A DNA stretch of 64,000 nt from NCBI RefSeq assembly GCF_001423615.1, contig NZ_LMOU01000001.1, forward strand, positions 573,328-637,327, in the 5' to 3' direction. The notes beneath the pieces are model-generated. The model ran no database searches, was not told the DNA's origin, and worked only from the letters and a program-made list of their open reading frames with translations. Positions within the stretch are counted from its first letter, which is position 1, and each line of letters starts with the position of its first letter. Shown one piece after another: positions 26,454 through 33,572 of this stretch. The stretch is from Microbacterium sp. Leaf159. Lineage in GTDB: Bacteria; Actinomycetota; Actinomycetes; Actinomycetales; Microbacteriaceae. The position numbers and the translations under genes are program-made.

Positions 26454-26951
26454 TCACCAGTCGATCGCGCGGGTCGCGCCGACCAGACAACGCCCCTCCG
26501 CGAGCTGCGGCATCACCGCCGTCACCGGCGCCCCCGTCGATGGGCCCACCTGGCCCACGAGACATTCCGCATCACCCCAGCGCACCGAGAACTGGATGCT
26601 CTCGGCCGGGTTGCCGACGGTCGAGACATCCTGAGTCACCTGCATGGCTGCCCGATCGAAACCCGCGGCGATCAGCGCGTCGATGTAGGCACGGCCAGAC
26701 ACGTTCTGATCCGAGCCCCACACCTGAGCCGTCACCGCCGCGAACAGCGGCAGGTTGTCCTCAGCTGCTCCGTCCGCGACGTACGCGGGTGCCGCGGGGC
26801 TTTCCGTCGGGCTCGGCGAACCGCCGGCATCCGTCGGTGCGGGCGTCGGGGAGGCAGTGGGACCGCACGAGGTCAGCAACAGGATCAGCGTGGCCGCCGC
26901 TCCCGTCACGAGAGCCGCACGCGATGCAGAGGAGTCCGGTCGTCGAAGCAC
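26454..26951 (-). CDS. Putative lipoprotein (DUF6993-like)
   Basis: A 165-residue exported lipoprotein: basic n-region (LRRPDSSASR), hydrophobic core VTGAAATLILLL and lipobox LTSC with the acylated Cys at about 29, then a proline/serine/threonine-rich tether to about 55. The remaining domain (NLPLFAAVTAQVW, ALIAAGFDRAAMQVTQD, two Cys in DAECL and GRCLV) resembles a small domain frequent in Microbacteriaceae lipoproteins; function unknown. The two Cys may form a disulfide. GTG start with TAGACT 6 nt upstream and no ribosome-binding site (leaderless-type). Confidence 0.78.
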   Translation of the reverse strand: MLRRPDSSASRAALVTGAAATLILLLTSCGPTASPTPAPTDAGGSPSPTESPAAPAYVADGAAEDNLPLFAAVTAQVWGSDQNVSGRAYIDALIAAGFDRAAMQVTQDVSTVGNPAESIQFSVRWGDAECLVGQVGPSTGAPVTAVMPQLAEGRCLVGATRAIDW

Positions 26952-26957
26952 GCCCCG

Positions 26958-26963
26958 AGTCTA
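26958..26963 (-). promoter_or_regulatory. Leaderless-type -10 box of the lipoprotein gene
   Basis: TAGACT ends 6 nt before the GTG at 26951; the same hexamer and distance occur at gatC, ligA and mnmA. Confidence 0.5.
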
Positions 26964-27036
26964 CGGTCGGACTCCCCCGCTCAGGCGAATGGCGGCGGCG
27001 ACACCGCGCGCGTGATCGCCGGTGCAGGCCCGCGCG

Positions 27037-27591
27037 TCAGTACGTGAGGCTCTCGGACTCGTCCGACCGGCCCGCGAGAGGACCGTCGGAGGGGGTGAGT
27101 GCATCCCCGGCCGCCCATGAGGTGTCGATGTCGACCGGGTCGCCGGACGACTCCGAGGGTTGACCATCGTCCGCGGCGTCCCCGGCGTCCCCGGCATCTC
27201 CGGCCCTGCTCCGTGCGGGAGGCTCCGGCGTGGAGCGTGTGCTGCGGCGATAGGCGGTGGTACCCCAGCGGAGATCATGGCCGATCGCATCCGCATCGAT
27301 GTCGACACTTGTGCCCTGCTTGCCGTTGTTCTCCCAGGCGCGGATCTTCATCCTCCCTGTCACGATCACGCTGTCCCCTGAACGCAACGATGCTTTCGCG
27401 TGCTCGCCGAGCTGGCGAAACGCAGCGACCGAGTACCAATTGGTAGCGACGTCGACCCATGTCTGGGTCGCGTCGTCGAAGCGCCGATGGGTGCTCGCCA
27501 ACCGGAAGTTGGTGACGGTGATCCCACCTGCCGTCCGACCCTGCGTGGGATCGGTGGCGACGTTGCCGACGATGGTCACGGTGTCATGCAT
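27037..27591 (-). CDS. ssb: Single-stranded DNA-binding protein (second SSB)
   Basis: Binds single-stranded DNA through one OB fold at about residues 1-110 (MHDTVTIVGNVATDP, TNWYSVAAFRQLGEHA, GDSVIVTGRMKIRAWENNGK). The 184-residue protein ends in a low-complexity tail with a GDA repeat and the residues ESLTY instead of the DDDIPF-type tip that recruits partner proteins, so it is probably the accessory SSB paralogue; the main ssb normally sits with rpsF and rplI, which are not here. GGAGAG lies 3-4 nt before the ATG at 27591. Divergent from a small unknown gene with a damage-type promoter. Confidence 0.88.
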   Translation of the reverse strand: MHDTVTIVGNVATDPTQGRTAGGITVTNFRLASTHRRFDDATQTWVDVATNWYSVAAFRQLGEHAKASLRSGDSVIVTGRMKIRAWENNGKQGTSVDIDADAIGHDLRWGTTAYRRSTRSTPEPPARSRAGDAGDAGDAADDGQPSESSGDPVDIDTSWAAGDALTPSDGPLAGRSDESESLTY

Positions 27592-27752
27592 GTTCTCTCC
27601 TCTGTGGCCCGGAACACGTGCCCGGATCGCTCCAGAGTGAGCCCCACGACCACGGTCCGGAGAGCCGCAGAGCAGGGATCGTGCACAACTCCGCCACCGG
27701 AGCTGCCGTGCAGAGGTGGTGGTGACAGGGCTCCGAGGACCCGGCACCGCAA

Positions 27753-27774
27753 TGTCGGTGGTCGGTCATATGTT
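27753..27774 (+). promoter_or_regulatory. Candidate RecA-NDp/PafBC-type DNA-damage promoter
   Basis: TGTCGGTG (27753-27760), 8 nt, then TATGTT (27769-27774) matches the actinobacterial LexA-independent damage promoter tTGTCRgtg-N8-TAnnnT in every strongly conserved position. It lies 22 nt before the ATG of the small gene at 27797, whose AAGGAG site would fall just after the predicted transcription start. The consensus is recalled, not searched. Confidence 0.55.
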
Positions 27775-27796
27775 CGAACCACGAAAGGAGCCACTC

Positions 27797-28066
27797 ATGT
27801 CCGACACCCAGATCACGTCCCTGCCCGAGGTCCCGTACGCCACGCCCCGCCTGTCATCGCCGAAGGAGCACCTCGTGCGCGCCTCGGCTCATCTGTGGCG
27901 GGTGCAGGACGTCAGAGGCCGCGTCCTCGGCCACCTCCGACTGCTGCCCGATCCTCTCGGCATGCGATATCGAGCAGAGCGACTGCACCTCGCGACGGCG
28001 TCATTCCGACTGGTCGGCGACTTCTGGAGGGCCGATGACGCTGTCGCCGCTCTGCGGAACGGATGA
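27797..28066 (+). CDS. Small conserved hypothetical protein, possibly DNA-damage induced
   Basis: An 89-residue protein that matches no domain I recognise. It has a disordered N-terminus (about 1-22) and then a compact, arginine-rich core (LWRVQDVRGRVLGHLRLLPD, GMRYRAERL, FRLVGDFWRADDAVAAL) that could be an all-beta or SSB-contacting domain; no catalytic motif is visible. Start chosen at 27797 because AAAGGAG lies 6 nt upstream. The promoter at 27753-27774 and the divergent ssb gene suggest a role in DNA stress, which is inference from context only. Confidence 0.72.
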   Translation: MSDTQITSLPEVPYATPRLSSPKEHLVRASAHLWRVQDVRGRVLGHLRLLPDPLGMRYRAERLHLATASFRLVGDFWRADDAVAALRNG

Positions 28067-28086
28067 CGACCGGCGCCGTACGGCTG

Positions 28087-28162
28087 TGGTGCCCCCGGCA
28101 GGATTCGAACCTGCGACCAAGAGATTAGAAGGCTCCTGCTCTATCCCCTGAGCTACGGAGGC
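28087..28162 (-). tRNA. tRNA-Arg (UCU anticodon)
   Basis: A complete cloverleaf: acceptor GCCTCCG/CGGGGGC, D arm GCTCAGGGGATAGAGC, anticodon loop CTTCTAA (anticodon UCU), T arm GCAGG-TTCGAAT-CCTGC. The discriminator A and a genomically encoded CCA are included (28087-28089). It reads AGA/AGG arginine codons, which are rare in this high-GC sequence. Confidence 0.96.
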
Positions 28163-28221
28163 GGGCAGATCTACCGTACCGCGCCAGGCTCGGATGTCGG
28201 TGCCGTCGATAGTATGGCCAC

Positions 28222-28848
28222 ATGGTATCTGCGTCAGAAAACGACCGCCTCGTCTGGATCGATTGCGAGATGACCGGGCTGGATCTCTCAGTCGATGAGC
28301 TCGTCGAGATCGCCGTCGTCATCACCGATTTCGAGCTGCGCCCCGTCGATCCCGGTTTTCAGGTCGTCATCCGTCCCAGTGACGCGGCGCTCGAGAATAT
28401 GAACGACTTCGTCACGAAGATGCACGAGACCTCGGGGCTCATCACTGAGATCCCCGACGGTGTCTCGCTCATCGAGGCCGAAGAGCAGACTCTCGCGTAC
28501 ATCAAGCGCTTCGCCCCTCTCGAACGCAAGGCGCCACTGGCCGGCAACACGATCGGCACCGACCGGATGTTCCTCGCGAAATACATGCCTCAGGTCGACC
28601 ACTGGCTCCACTACCGCAACGTCGACGTCTCGAGCATCAAAGAGCTCTCCCGCCGGTGGTATCCGCGGGTGTTCTTCCAGGCGCCCGCCAAGGACGGCGG
28701 CCACCGAGCCTTGGCCGACATCCTCGAATCGATCCGCGAGCTGCGCTATTACCGCGAAGCCGTGTTCGTCGACGAGCCGGGACCCTCGAGCGATGACGCT
28801 CGCGACATCGCGACGCGCACGGTGTCAGAGTTCACTCCGAACATGTAA
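28222..28848 (+). CDS. orn: Oligoribonuclease
   Basis: DEDDh 3'-5' exoribonuclease that degrades di- to pentanucleotides, including pGpG from c-di-GMP breakdown; 208 residues. ExoI is WIDCEMTGLD at about 12-21, followed by LVEIAVVITD; ExoII is PLAGNTIGTDRMFL near 105 and ExoIII is GGHRALADILESI near 158. TAGTAT at 28210-28215 lies 6 nt before the ATG and there is no ribosome-binding site, so the message is probably leaderless. It is followed by tRNA-His. Confidence 0.94.
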   Translation: MVSASENDRLVWIDCEMTGLDLSVDELVEIAVVITDFELRPVDPGFQVVIRPSDAALENMNDFVTKMHETSGLITEIPDGVSLIEAEEQTLAYIKRFAPLERKAPLAGNTIGTDRMFLAKYMPQVDHWLHYRNVDVSSIKELSRRWYPRVFFQAPAKDGGHRALADILESIRELRYYREAVFVDEPGPSSDDARDIATRTVSEFTPNM

Positions 28849-28883
28849 TAGACTCATCTGGTCGCCAACTCCGGTTGGTACAT

Positions 28884-28960
28884 GGTGGGTATAGCTCAGC
28901 TGGTAGAGCGCTGGCTTGTGGTGCCGGATGTCGCGGGTTCGAGTCCCGTTACTCACCCCA
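28884..28960 (+). tRNA. tRNA-His (GUG anticodon)
   Basis: Acceptor GTGGGTA/TACTCAC with the extra G(-1) at 28884 facing discriminator C73, anticodon loop CTTGTGG (anticodon GUG), T arm CGGG-TTCGAGT-CCCG and an encoded CCA. A small hairpin, CCAAC/GTTGG at about 28865-28876, sits in the pre-tRNA leader. It follows orn by 35 bp. Confidence 0.96.
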
Positions 28961-28968
28961 TCAAGAAG

Positions 28969-28997
28969 AGGTCCGAGTCGAGAGACTCGGGCCTTTT
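28969..28997 (+). terminator. Intrinsic terminator after tRNA-His
   Basis: An 11-bp stem (AGGTCCGAGTC with its complement, one G-U) around a GAGA loop, running into TTTT at 28994-28997; 8 nt past the tRNA end. Confidence 0.85.
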
Positions 28998-29022
28998 CTG
29001 CATTCCTGGGCGGCGGCAAGGA

Positions 29023-29039
29023 ATACCCCCCTGGGGTAT
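29023..29039. promoter_or_regulatory. Candidate CsoR operator before the copper ATPase
   Basis: ATACCCC-CCT-GGGGTAT, perfect 7-bp arms around 3 bp, 38 bp before the ATPase start. G/C-run palindromes flanked by AT pairs are the typical target of the copper-sensing repressor CsoR. No csoR gene lies in the window, so the regulator would act from elsewhere. Confidence 0.7.
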
Positions 29040-29077
29040 CGGGTTGACTTCAGTGAACGCACCGAAGGGACCAGCAG

Positions 29078-31159
29078 ATGACTCACTCGGATGGATCGAC
29101 ACCGATCGATCACTCTTCTCACAGCACGACGCCCGAGACAGCGGCTCACGCCGGGCACGATGCCCATGCCGGGCATGACACCCACGCAGGGCACGCAGAC
29201 CACGTCTCGAGGTTCCGGCGACTGTTCTGGATCATGCTCGTCGTGGCGATCCCCGTGATCTTCGCATCGCCGATGTTCAGCATGATCATCGGGTACGACG
29301 TGCCGGGCTGGGCGCGGTGGCTGGCCCCCGCACTCGGCACCGTGATGTACGTATGGGGTGGAGCGCCCTTCCTCACCGGCGCGGTGAGTGAACTCCGTGC
29401 CCGCCGGCCAGGGATGATGATGTTGATCGGACTCGCGATCACGGTCGCCTTCCTCGCGTCGTGGGGAGCGACTCTGGGGGTGCTGCATCATGAACTGGAG
29501 TTCTGGTGGGAGCTGGCGCTGCTGATCGTCATCATGCTCCTGGGCCACTGGATCGAGATGCGCTCCTTGGCGCAGACCACCTCAGCGCTCGACTCCCTCG
29601 CAGCCCTTCTGCCCGACGAGGCCGAACGCATCGAGCACGGCGAGACCGTGCGAGTCTCCCCTGCCGACCTCGGAGTCGGTGATGTCATCGTCATCCGCCC
29701 GGGCGGGCGCCTTCCGGCCGATGGGCGCATCATCCGCGGCGCCGCGAGCGTCGACGAGTCGATGATCACCGGCGAATCCAGGACCGTGGCTCGAACCGTC
29801 GGCGATACCGTCGTCGCAGGGACGGTGGCCACCGACTCCGGGCTGCGGGTCGAGATCACCGCCGTAGGCACGGATACCGCGCTTGCCGGCATCCAGAGAC
29901 TCGTCGCCGACGCCCAGGCGTCTTCATCGCGAGCGCAGCGGATCGCCGACCGCGCCGCCGCATGGCTCTTCTGGTTCGCGCTCGGGGCCGCCGCCATCAC
30001 CGCCGTCGTGTGGTCGGCAGCTGGGTCGCCCGACGACGCCGTCATCCGCACGATCACCGTGCTGGTCATCGCGTGCCCGCACGCACTGGGCCTCGCGATC
30101 CCCCTGGTCGTCTCGATCGCGACCGAGCGTGCGGCACGCGCCGGCATCCTCGTGAAAGACCGCTTGGCTCTCGAGACCATGCGCGCGATCGACACGGTTC
30201 TGTTCGACAAGACGGGAACACTCACGAAGGGAACTCCCTCGGTCACCGCCGTCGAGGCGGTCGCTCCATTCACGACCGACGACGTCATCTCGCTCGCGGC
30301 AGCGGCCGAGCAGGACTCCGAGCATCCGCTGGCGAAGGCGATCGTGAGCGCCGCCGGTGATCGAGGGCTCGAGAGTCGCGCTGCCGAGGAGTTCCGTTCG
30401 TCTCCGGCCGTCGGCGTGAGCGCGCGCGTGGGCGGTCGACGAGTGCAGGTCGGTGGCCCGCACCTGCTCACGCAGACCGGAACCGAGGAGCTTCCGATCG
30501 CCGAGGCATGGAGAGCGGAGGCTGCGATCATCTTGCACGTTCTCGTCGATGACCACGTCGTCGGCGCCCTGAGGCTCGCCGACGACATCCGCGCCGAATC
30601 GATCTCGGCCGTCGAGGCGCTGCGCGCACGCGGGATCGACGTGGTGATGATCACCGGAGACGCATCGGCTGTCGCAGAGAGCGTCGCGGCGCGGGTCGGG
30701 ATCGACCGGGTTTTCGCCGGTGTGCGCCCGGAAGACAAGGCAGCCAGAGTCCGAGCGCTCCAGGCAGAGGGACGCAAGGTCGCGATGGTGGGCGACGGTG
30801 TGAATGATGCACCCGCACTCGCCCAGGCCGATGTGGGCCTGGCGATCGGAGCCGGGACCGACGTGGCGATCGCGTCCGCCGGTGTGATCCTCGCCGGCGA
30901 CGACCCGCGTGCGGTCATCTCGGTCATCGAACTCTCCAAGGCCGGGTACCGCAAGATGACTCAGAACCTGTGGTGGGCGGCCGGCTACAACCTGCTGTCA
31001 GTGCCTCTCGCCGCAGGCGTCCTCGCACCCGTCGGGTTCGTGCTCCCGATGTCCGTCGGCGCGGTCCTGATGTCTCTGTCGACGATCGTCGTGGCGCTGA
31101 ACGCGCAGCTGCTCCGCCGACTCGATCTGCGGAATCCGAGTATCGCCGTGGCCGACTGA
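29078..31159 (+). CDS. copB: CopB-type (P1B-3) copper-transporting P-type ATPase
   Basis: ATP-driven copper exporter of the plasma membrane, 693 residues, eight predicted membrane helices. The transmembrane metal site is CPH (near 334) rather than CPC, and late helices carry YN and MSVGAVLMSLST, the P1B-3 (Cu2+/Cu+ CopB) set. Actuator TGES, phosphorylation DKTGT near 377, HP of the nucleotide domain (SEHPLAKA) and GDGVND near 571 are all intact. Instead of a CxxC metal-binding domain the N-terminus has a histidine-rich repeat, HAGHDAHAGHDTHAGHADH at about 24-42. AAGGGA lies 7 nt before the ATG; a CsoR-like palindrome precedes it. Confidence 0.9.
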   Translation: MTHSDGSTPIDHSSHSTTPETAAHAGHDAHAGHDTHAGHADHVSRFRRLFWIMLVVAIPVIFASPMFSMIIGYDVPGWARWLAPALGTVMYVWGGAPFLTGAVSELRARRPGMMMLIGLAITVAFLASWGATLGVLHHELEFWWELALLIVIMLLGHWIEMRSLAQTTSALDSLAALLPDEAERIEHGETVRVSPADLGVGDVIVIRPGGRLPADGRIIRGAASVDESMITGESRTVARTVGDTVVAGTVATDSGLRVEITAVGTDTALAGIQRLVADAQASSSRAQRIADRAAAWLFWFALGAAAITAVVWSAAGSPDDAVIRTITVLVIACPHALGLAIPLVVSIATERAARAGILVKDRLALETMRAIDTVLFDKTGTLTKGTPSVTAVEAVAPFTTDDVISLAAAAEQDSEHPLAKAIVSAAGDRGLESRAAEEFRSSPAVGVSARVGGRRVQVGGPHLLTQTGTEELPIAEAWRAEAAIILHVLVDDHVVGALRLADDIRAESISAVEALRARGIDVVMITGDASAVAESVAARVGIDRVFAGVRPEDKAARVRALQAEGRKVAMVGDGVNDAPALAQADVGLAIGAGTDVAIASAGVILAGDDPRAVISVIELSKAGYRKMTQNLWWAAGYNLLSVPLAAGVLAPVGFVLPMSVGAVLMSLSTIVVALNAQLLRRLDLRNPSIAVAD

Positions 31160-31194
31160 ACGCCGGGAGGGAGCGAGAGCCCTAGTATTGCGAG

Positions 31195-31824
31195 GTGTCA
31201 CTCGCCGTGTGGTTCTCGCTCCTGACCGCCTGCGTGGTGATCAGCTTCACGCCGGGCGCCGGCGCGATCAACACGATGTCGAACGCGCTCAGCCAAGGAT
31301 GGCGCCGATCGATCTGGGGCATCGTGGGCCAGCAGCTCGCGTTGATCGTCCATGTCGTGATCGTGGCGGCCGGCCTCGGACTCGTCGTGTCGCAATCCGA
31401 AGTGCTGTTCAACGTCATCCGATACGCCGGAGCCGCCTACCTCGTCTTCCTCGGAATCCGACTGATCCTGACGAAACCCGCATCCGCAGAGCTCGAGGAC
31501 GAGACCGGTGTCGATCTGCGCGAAGGACACTGGTCCATGATCCGACGGGGCTTCTGGGTCAACCTCCTCAATCCGAAGGCGATCGTCTTCTTCCTCGCGT
31601 TCATCCCCCAGTTCATCCGCCTGGACCAGCCTCAGCTGCCCCAGTACCTCACCCTGATCGTCACGGTCATGGTGGTCGATGTCCTCGTGATGTGGGGGTT
31701 CTTCGCGACTGCGGCCCGTCCGTTCCGTCGTCTGTCCCGGTCGGTCAAGGGGCAGCGGATCCTGAACAGCGTCTTCGGTGCGCTCTTCATCGCGGTCGCC
31801 GCACTCCTGGTGTTCCTCCACTGA
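31195..31824 (+). CDS. LysE family amino-acid exporter
   Basis: Inner-membrane exporter of 209 residues from the LysE/RhtB superfamily, with about six hydrophobic segments. The family start ISFTPGAGAINTMSNALSQG (the PGPA-type motif, here PGAG) at about 17-36, then YAGAAYLVFLGIRLI and GFWVNLLNPKAIVFFLAFIPQF, are well preserved. Substrate (amino acid, homoserine or other) is not predictable. The GTG start follows TAGTAT (31183-31188) by 6 nt with no ribosome-binding site: a leaderless-type promoter, so it is probably transcribed apart from copB. Confidence 0.88.
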   Translation: MSLAVWFSLLTACVVISFTPGAGAINTMSNALSQGWRRSIWGIVGQQLALIVHVVIVAAGLGLVVSQSEVLFNVIRYAGAAYLVFLGIRLILTKPASAELEDETGVDLREGHWSMIRRGFWVNLLNPKAIVFFLAFIPQFIRLDQPQLPQYLTLIVTVMVVDVLVMWGFFATAARPFRRLSRSVKGQRILNSVFGALFIAVAALLVFLH

Positions 31825-31860
31825 CGCCGCGCCCGCGCTCGCGGCAATAGGCTGGAACCG

Positions 31861-32208
31861 ATGGAGATGGATTCTGCGCCGTTCGAAGAACTCGTGATCG
31901 ACGAGCTCGACAGGTTGCCCGATGAGATGGTCGACGGACTCGAGAACGTCGTCTTCGTGGTCGAGGACCGCCCTGAGGACGGGAGCCTCGACCTGCTCGG
32001 ACTGTACGACGGTCTCGCGTTGACCGAGCGGACGCAGTACGGTTCCGGAGAGCTGCCCGACCGGATCGTCGTCTACCGCGAGCCGCACCTCGCCGCCTGC
32101 GAGGACGAAGACGAGCTCCGCGACGAGGTTCACACGACCCTTGTGCACGAGATCGCCCACTTCTACGGCATCGATGACGCGCAGCTGCACGAGCTGGGGT
32201 GGGCATGA
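31861..32208 (+). CDS. Minimal zincin metallopeptidase family protein
   Basis: A 115-residue acidic protein ending with HEIAHFYGIDD, the HExxHxxGxxD zinc site of the small zincin-like family (formerly DUF1025). It is short for a functional protease, and its substrate is unknown. TAGGCT at 31848-31853 ends 7 nt before the ATG and no Shine-Dalgarno is seen. Its stop overlaps the ClpS start by 4 bp; the steady neighbourhood with ClpS and DUF2017 in actinobacteria suggests a link to regulated proteolysis, by context only. Confidence 0.88.
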   Translation: MEMDSAPFEELVIDELDRLPDEMVDGLENVVFVVEDRPEDGSLDLLGLYDGLALTERTQYGSGELPDRIVVYREPHLAACEDEDELRDEVHTTLVHEIAHFYGIDDAQLHELGWA

Positions 32209-32498
32209 GTCCACTCGCCACGCCTGACGTCGAAGAGATCGTCGAGCTCACGGCCGCGCCTCTCGTGCCCTGGGAGGTCGTCGTGTGGAATGACCCCGTC
32301 AATCTGATGAGCTACGTCGTACGGGTCTTCCGCACCTACTTCGGGTACTCGCAGGAACGGGCGACTCAGCTCATGCGCGCAGTCCATCACGAAGGCCAGG
32401 CCATCGTCGCCACAGGCCCCCGCGAGACGATGGAGGTGCACGCCCAGGCGATGCACGACTACGGCCTGTGGGCGACGGTGCGAAAGGCCGCACGATGA
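32205..32498 (+). CDS. clpS: ATP-dependent Clp protease adaptor ClpS
   Basis: Delivers N-end-rule substrates (bulky hydrophobic N-termini) to ClpAP/ClpCP. The 97-residue protein has the core WEVVVWNDPVNLMSYVVRVF with the N-degron-binding pocket residues, then the conserved MRAVHHEGQAIV and the C-terminal E.A...MHDYGLWATV helix. The start at 32205 overlaps the preceding stop (ATGA) and its stop overlaps the DUF2017 start the same way, so all three genes are translationally coupled. Confidence 0.93.
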   Translation: MSPLATPDVEEIVELTAAPLVPWEVVVWNDPVNLMSYVVRVFRTYFGYSQERATQLMRAVHHEGQAIVATGPRETMEVHAQAMHDYGLWATVRKAAR

Positions 32499-32986
32499 CC
32501 GAGCTATCAGTGCACGTCCGGATGGCGAGAGTGGAAGGCGCACAGCTCGCACAGCTCGTCGACGACTTCCGCGAGCTGGTGGGGGCCGACCGTGATGCCA
32601 CCGATCCGGCCATCGGGCGTCTGGCTCCCGACCCGTACCCCGACGACGAAGACGCGTCGCGCTCGTTCAGAGACGCCACACGCGAGGAACTTCTCGACCG
32701 GCGCGCGCTCGACGCCGATGTGGTCAGGGCGGCTCTCGCCGAGCTCCGTGGCGATCTGGACTCCATGTCTCAGAGCGAGGCGTTCACGGAGCATGACCTG
32801 GTGATCCGGCAGTCCGATGTCGACGCCTGGCTGCGCACGCTCACCGCGTTGCGTCTGGTGATCGCGGAGCGTCTCGGCATCGAGAGCGATGACGACCATG
32901 ATCCTGACGACGCGCGGTTCGGCGTCTACGACTGGCTCGGATACCGCCTCGAACTCACCATCGAGGCAGCAGACGAGCTGCTGTGA
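32495..32986 (+). CDS. DUF2017 family protein
   Basis: A 163-residue acidic, soluble protein of unknown function that almost always follows clpS in actinobacteria. It has a helical core (GAQLAQLVDDFRELV, VVRAALAELRGDL) and a C-terminal segment, FGVYDWLGYRLELTIEAADELL, which is the most recognisable part of the family. No catalytic motif is seen. ATGA overlap with clpS couples their translation; a role as a ClpS or ClpC partner is often supposed but unproven. Confidence 0.85.
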   Translation: MTELSVHVRMARVEGAQLAQLVDDFRELVGADRDATDPAIGRLAPDPYPDDEDASRSFRDATREELLDRRALDADVVRAALAELRGDLDSMSQSEAFTEHDLVIRQSDVDAWLRTLTALRLVIAERLGIESDDDHDPDDARFGVYDWLGYRLELTIEAADELL

Positions 32987-32990
32987 GGCG

Positions 32991-33572
32991 TCAGGGGATC
33001 TCGACGACGCGCGTCGCGAGGGCTCGCGGATCGTCCCGCGCGATGTGAGCCTTCTCCTGCGCTGCCCAACGATCCCAGTGCGGGCGATAGGTCTCACCGT
33101 CGCGATTCAGCGCTCGCGCCTTGCGGCCGGGTTCCGCGGACTCGAGCCAGACGCGAACGTCGGCGATCGCCGCTGTCGCGGGCGTCAGGATTCCGCTGCC
33201 TTCGATCAGCACCCCGAGCGCCGGGTCCACCGCGTGACTCTCGGCCTCGGCATCCCGTTCCCAGTCCCAACGGCGCCATTCCCCGAGGTATCCGCGGCCG
33301 TGCGGGCGGAGTATCCCGTTGAGGGCGTGCTCCACTCCGCTCTGGAGGCCGTCCCATCCGGGATAGATCGAGTCGAGGGCGACCAGCTGCACCCTCCCGA
33401 CGATCGGCCATCGCTCGACCAGCATGCGCGCAAGCGTCGTCTTGCCCGCTCCACTTCGACCGTCGATGATGACGACAGGGTTCGCCGCCGCGAGGGCACG
33501 GATGTCCTCGACGATCAGCGTCGCGGCGCGCGCGAGCGCTGCCGCGACGGGGTCGTCACTTCTTGAGGGCAC
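32991..33572 (-). CDS. P-loop kinase-like ATP-binding protein
   Basis: A 193-residue P-loop NTPase resembling uridine kinase/AAA-type small-molecule kinases. Walker A is GRSGAGKTT at about 38-46, a likely Walker B/acidic strand is RVQLVALDSIYPGWDG, and basic residues (GRKARALNRDG) near 150 could bind the phosphate donor or acceptor. The substrate is unknown. GTG start; the gene begins inside the last 17 bp of the upstream GerW-family gene, so the two are probably coupled. Convergent with DUF2017 with 4 bp between stops. Confidence 0.7.
   Translation of the reverse strand: MPSRSDDPVAAALARAATLIVEDIRALAAANPVVIIDGRSGAGKTTLARMLVERWPIVGRVQLVALDSIYPGWDGLQSGVEHALNGILRPHGRGYLGEWRRWDWERDAEAESHAVDPALGVLIEGSGILTPATAAIADVRVWLESAEPGRKARALNRDGETYRPHWDRWAAQEKAHIARDDPRALATRVVEIP

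Noticed and set aside
27772..27779. GTTCGAAC palindrome considered as a LexA (SOS) box
   Set aside because: Actinobacterial SOS boxes read CGAACnnnnGTTCG; here the arms are in the opposite order and without the spacer. The neighbouring RecA-NDp-type motif is a better explanation.
28195..28215. TGTCGGTG followed by TAGTAT before orn, considered a third RecA-NDp promoter
   Set aside because: The spacing is 7 nt instead of 8, and TAGTAT is adequately explained as a leaderless-type -10 for orn, so it is not counted.
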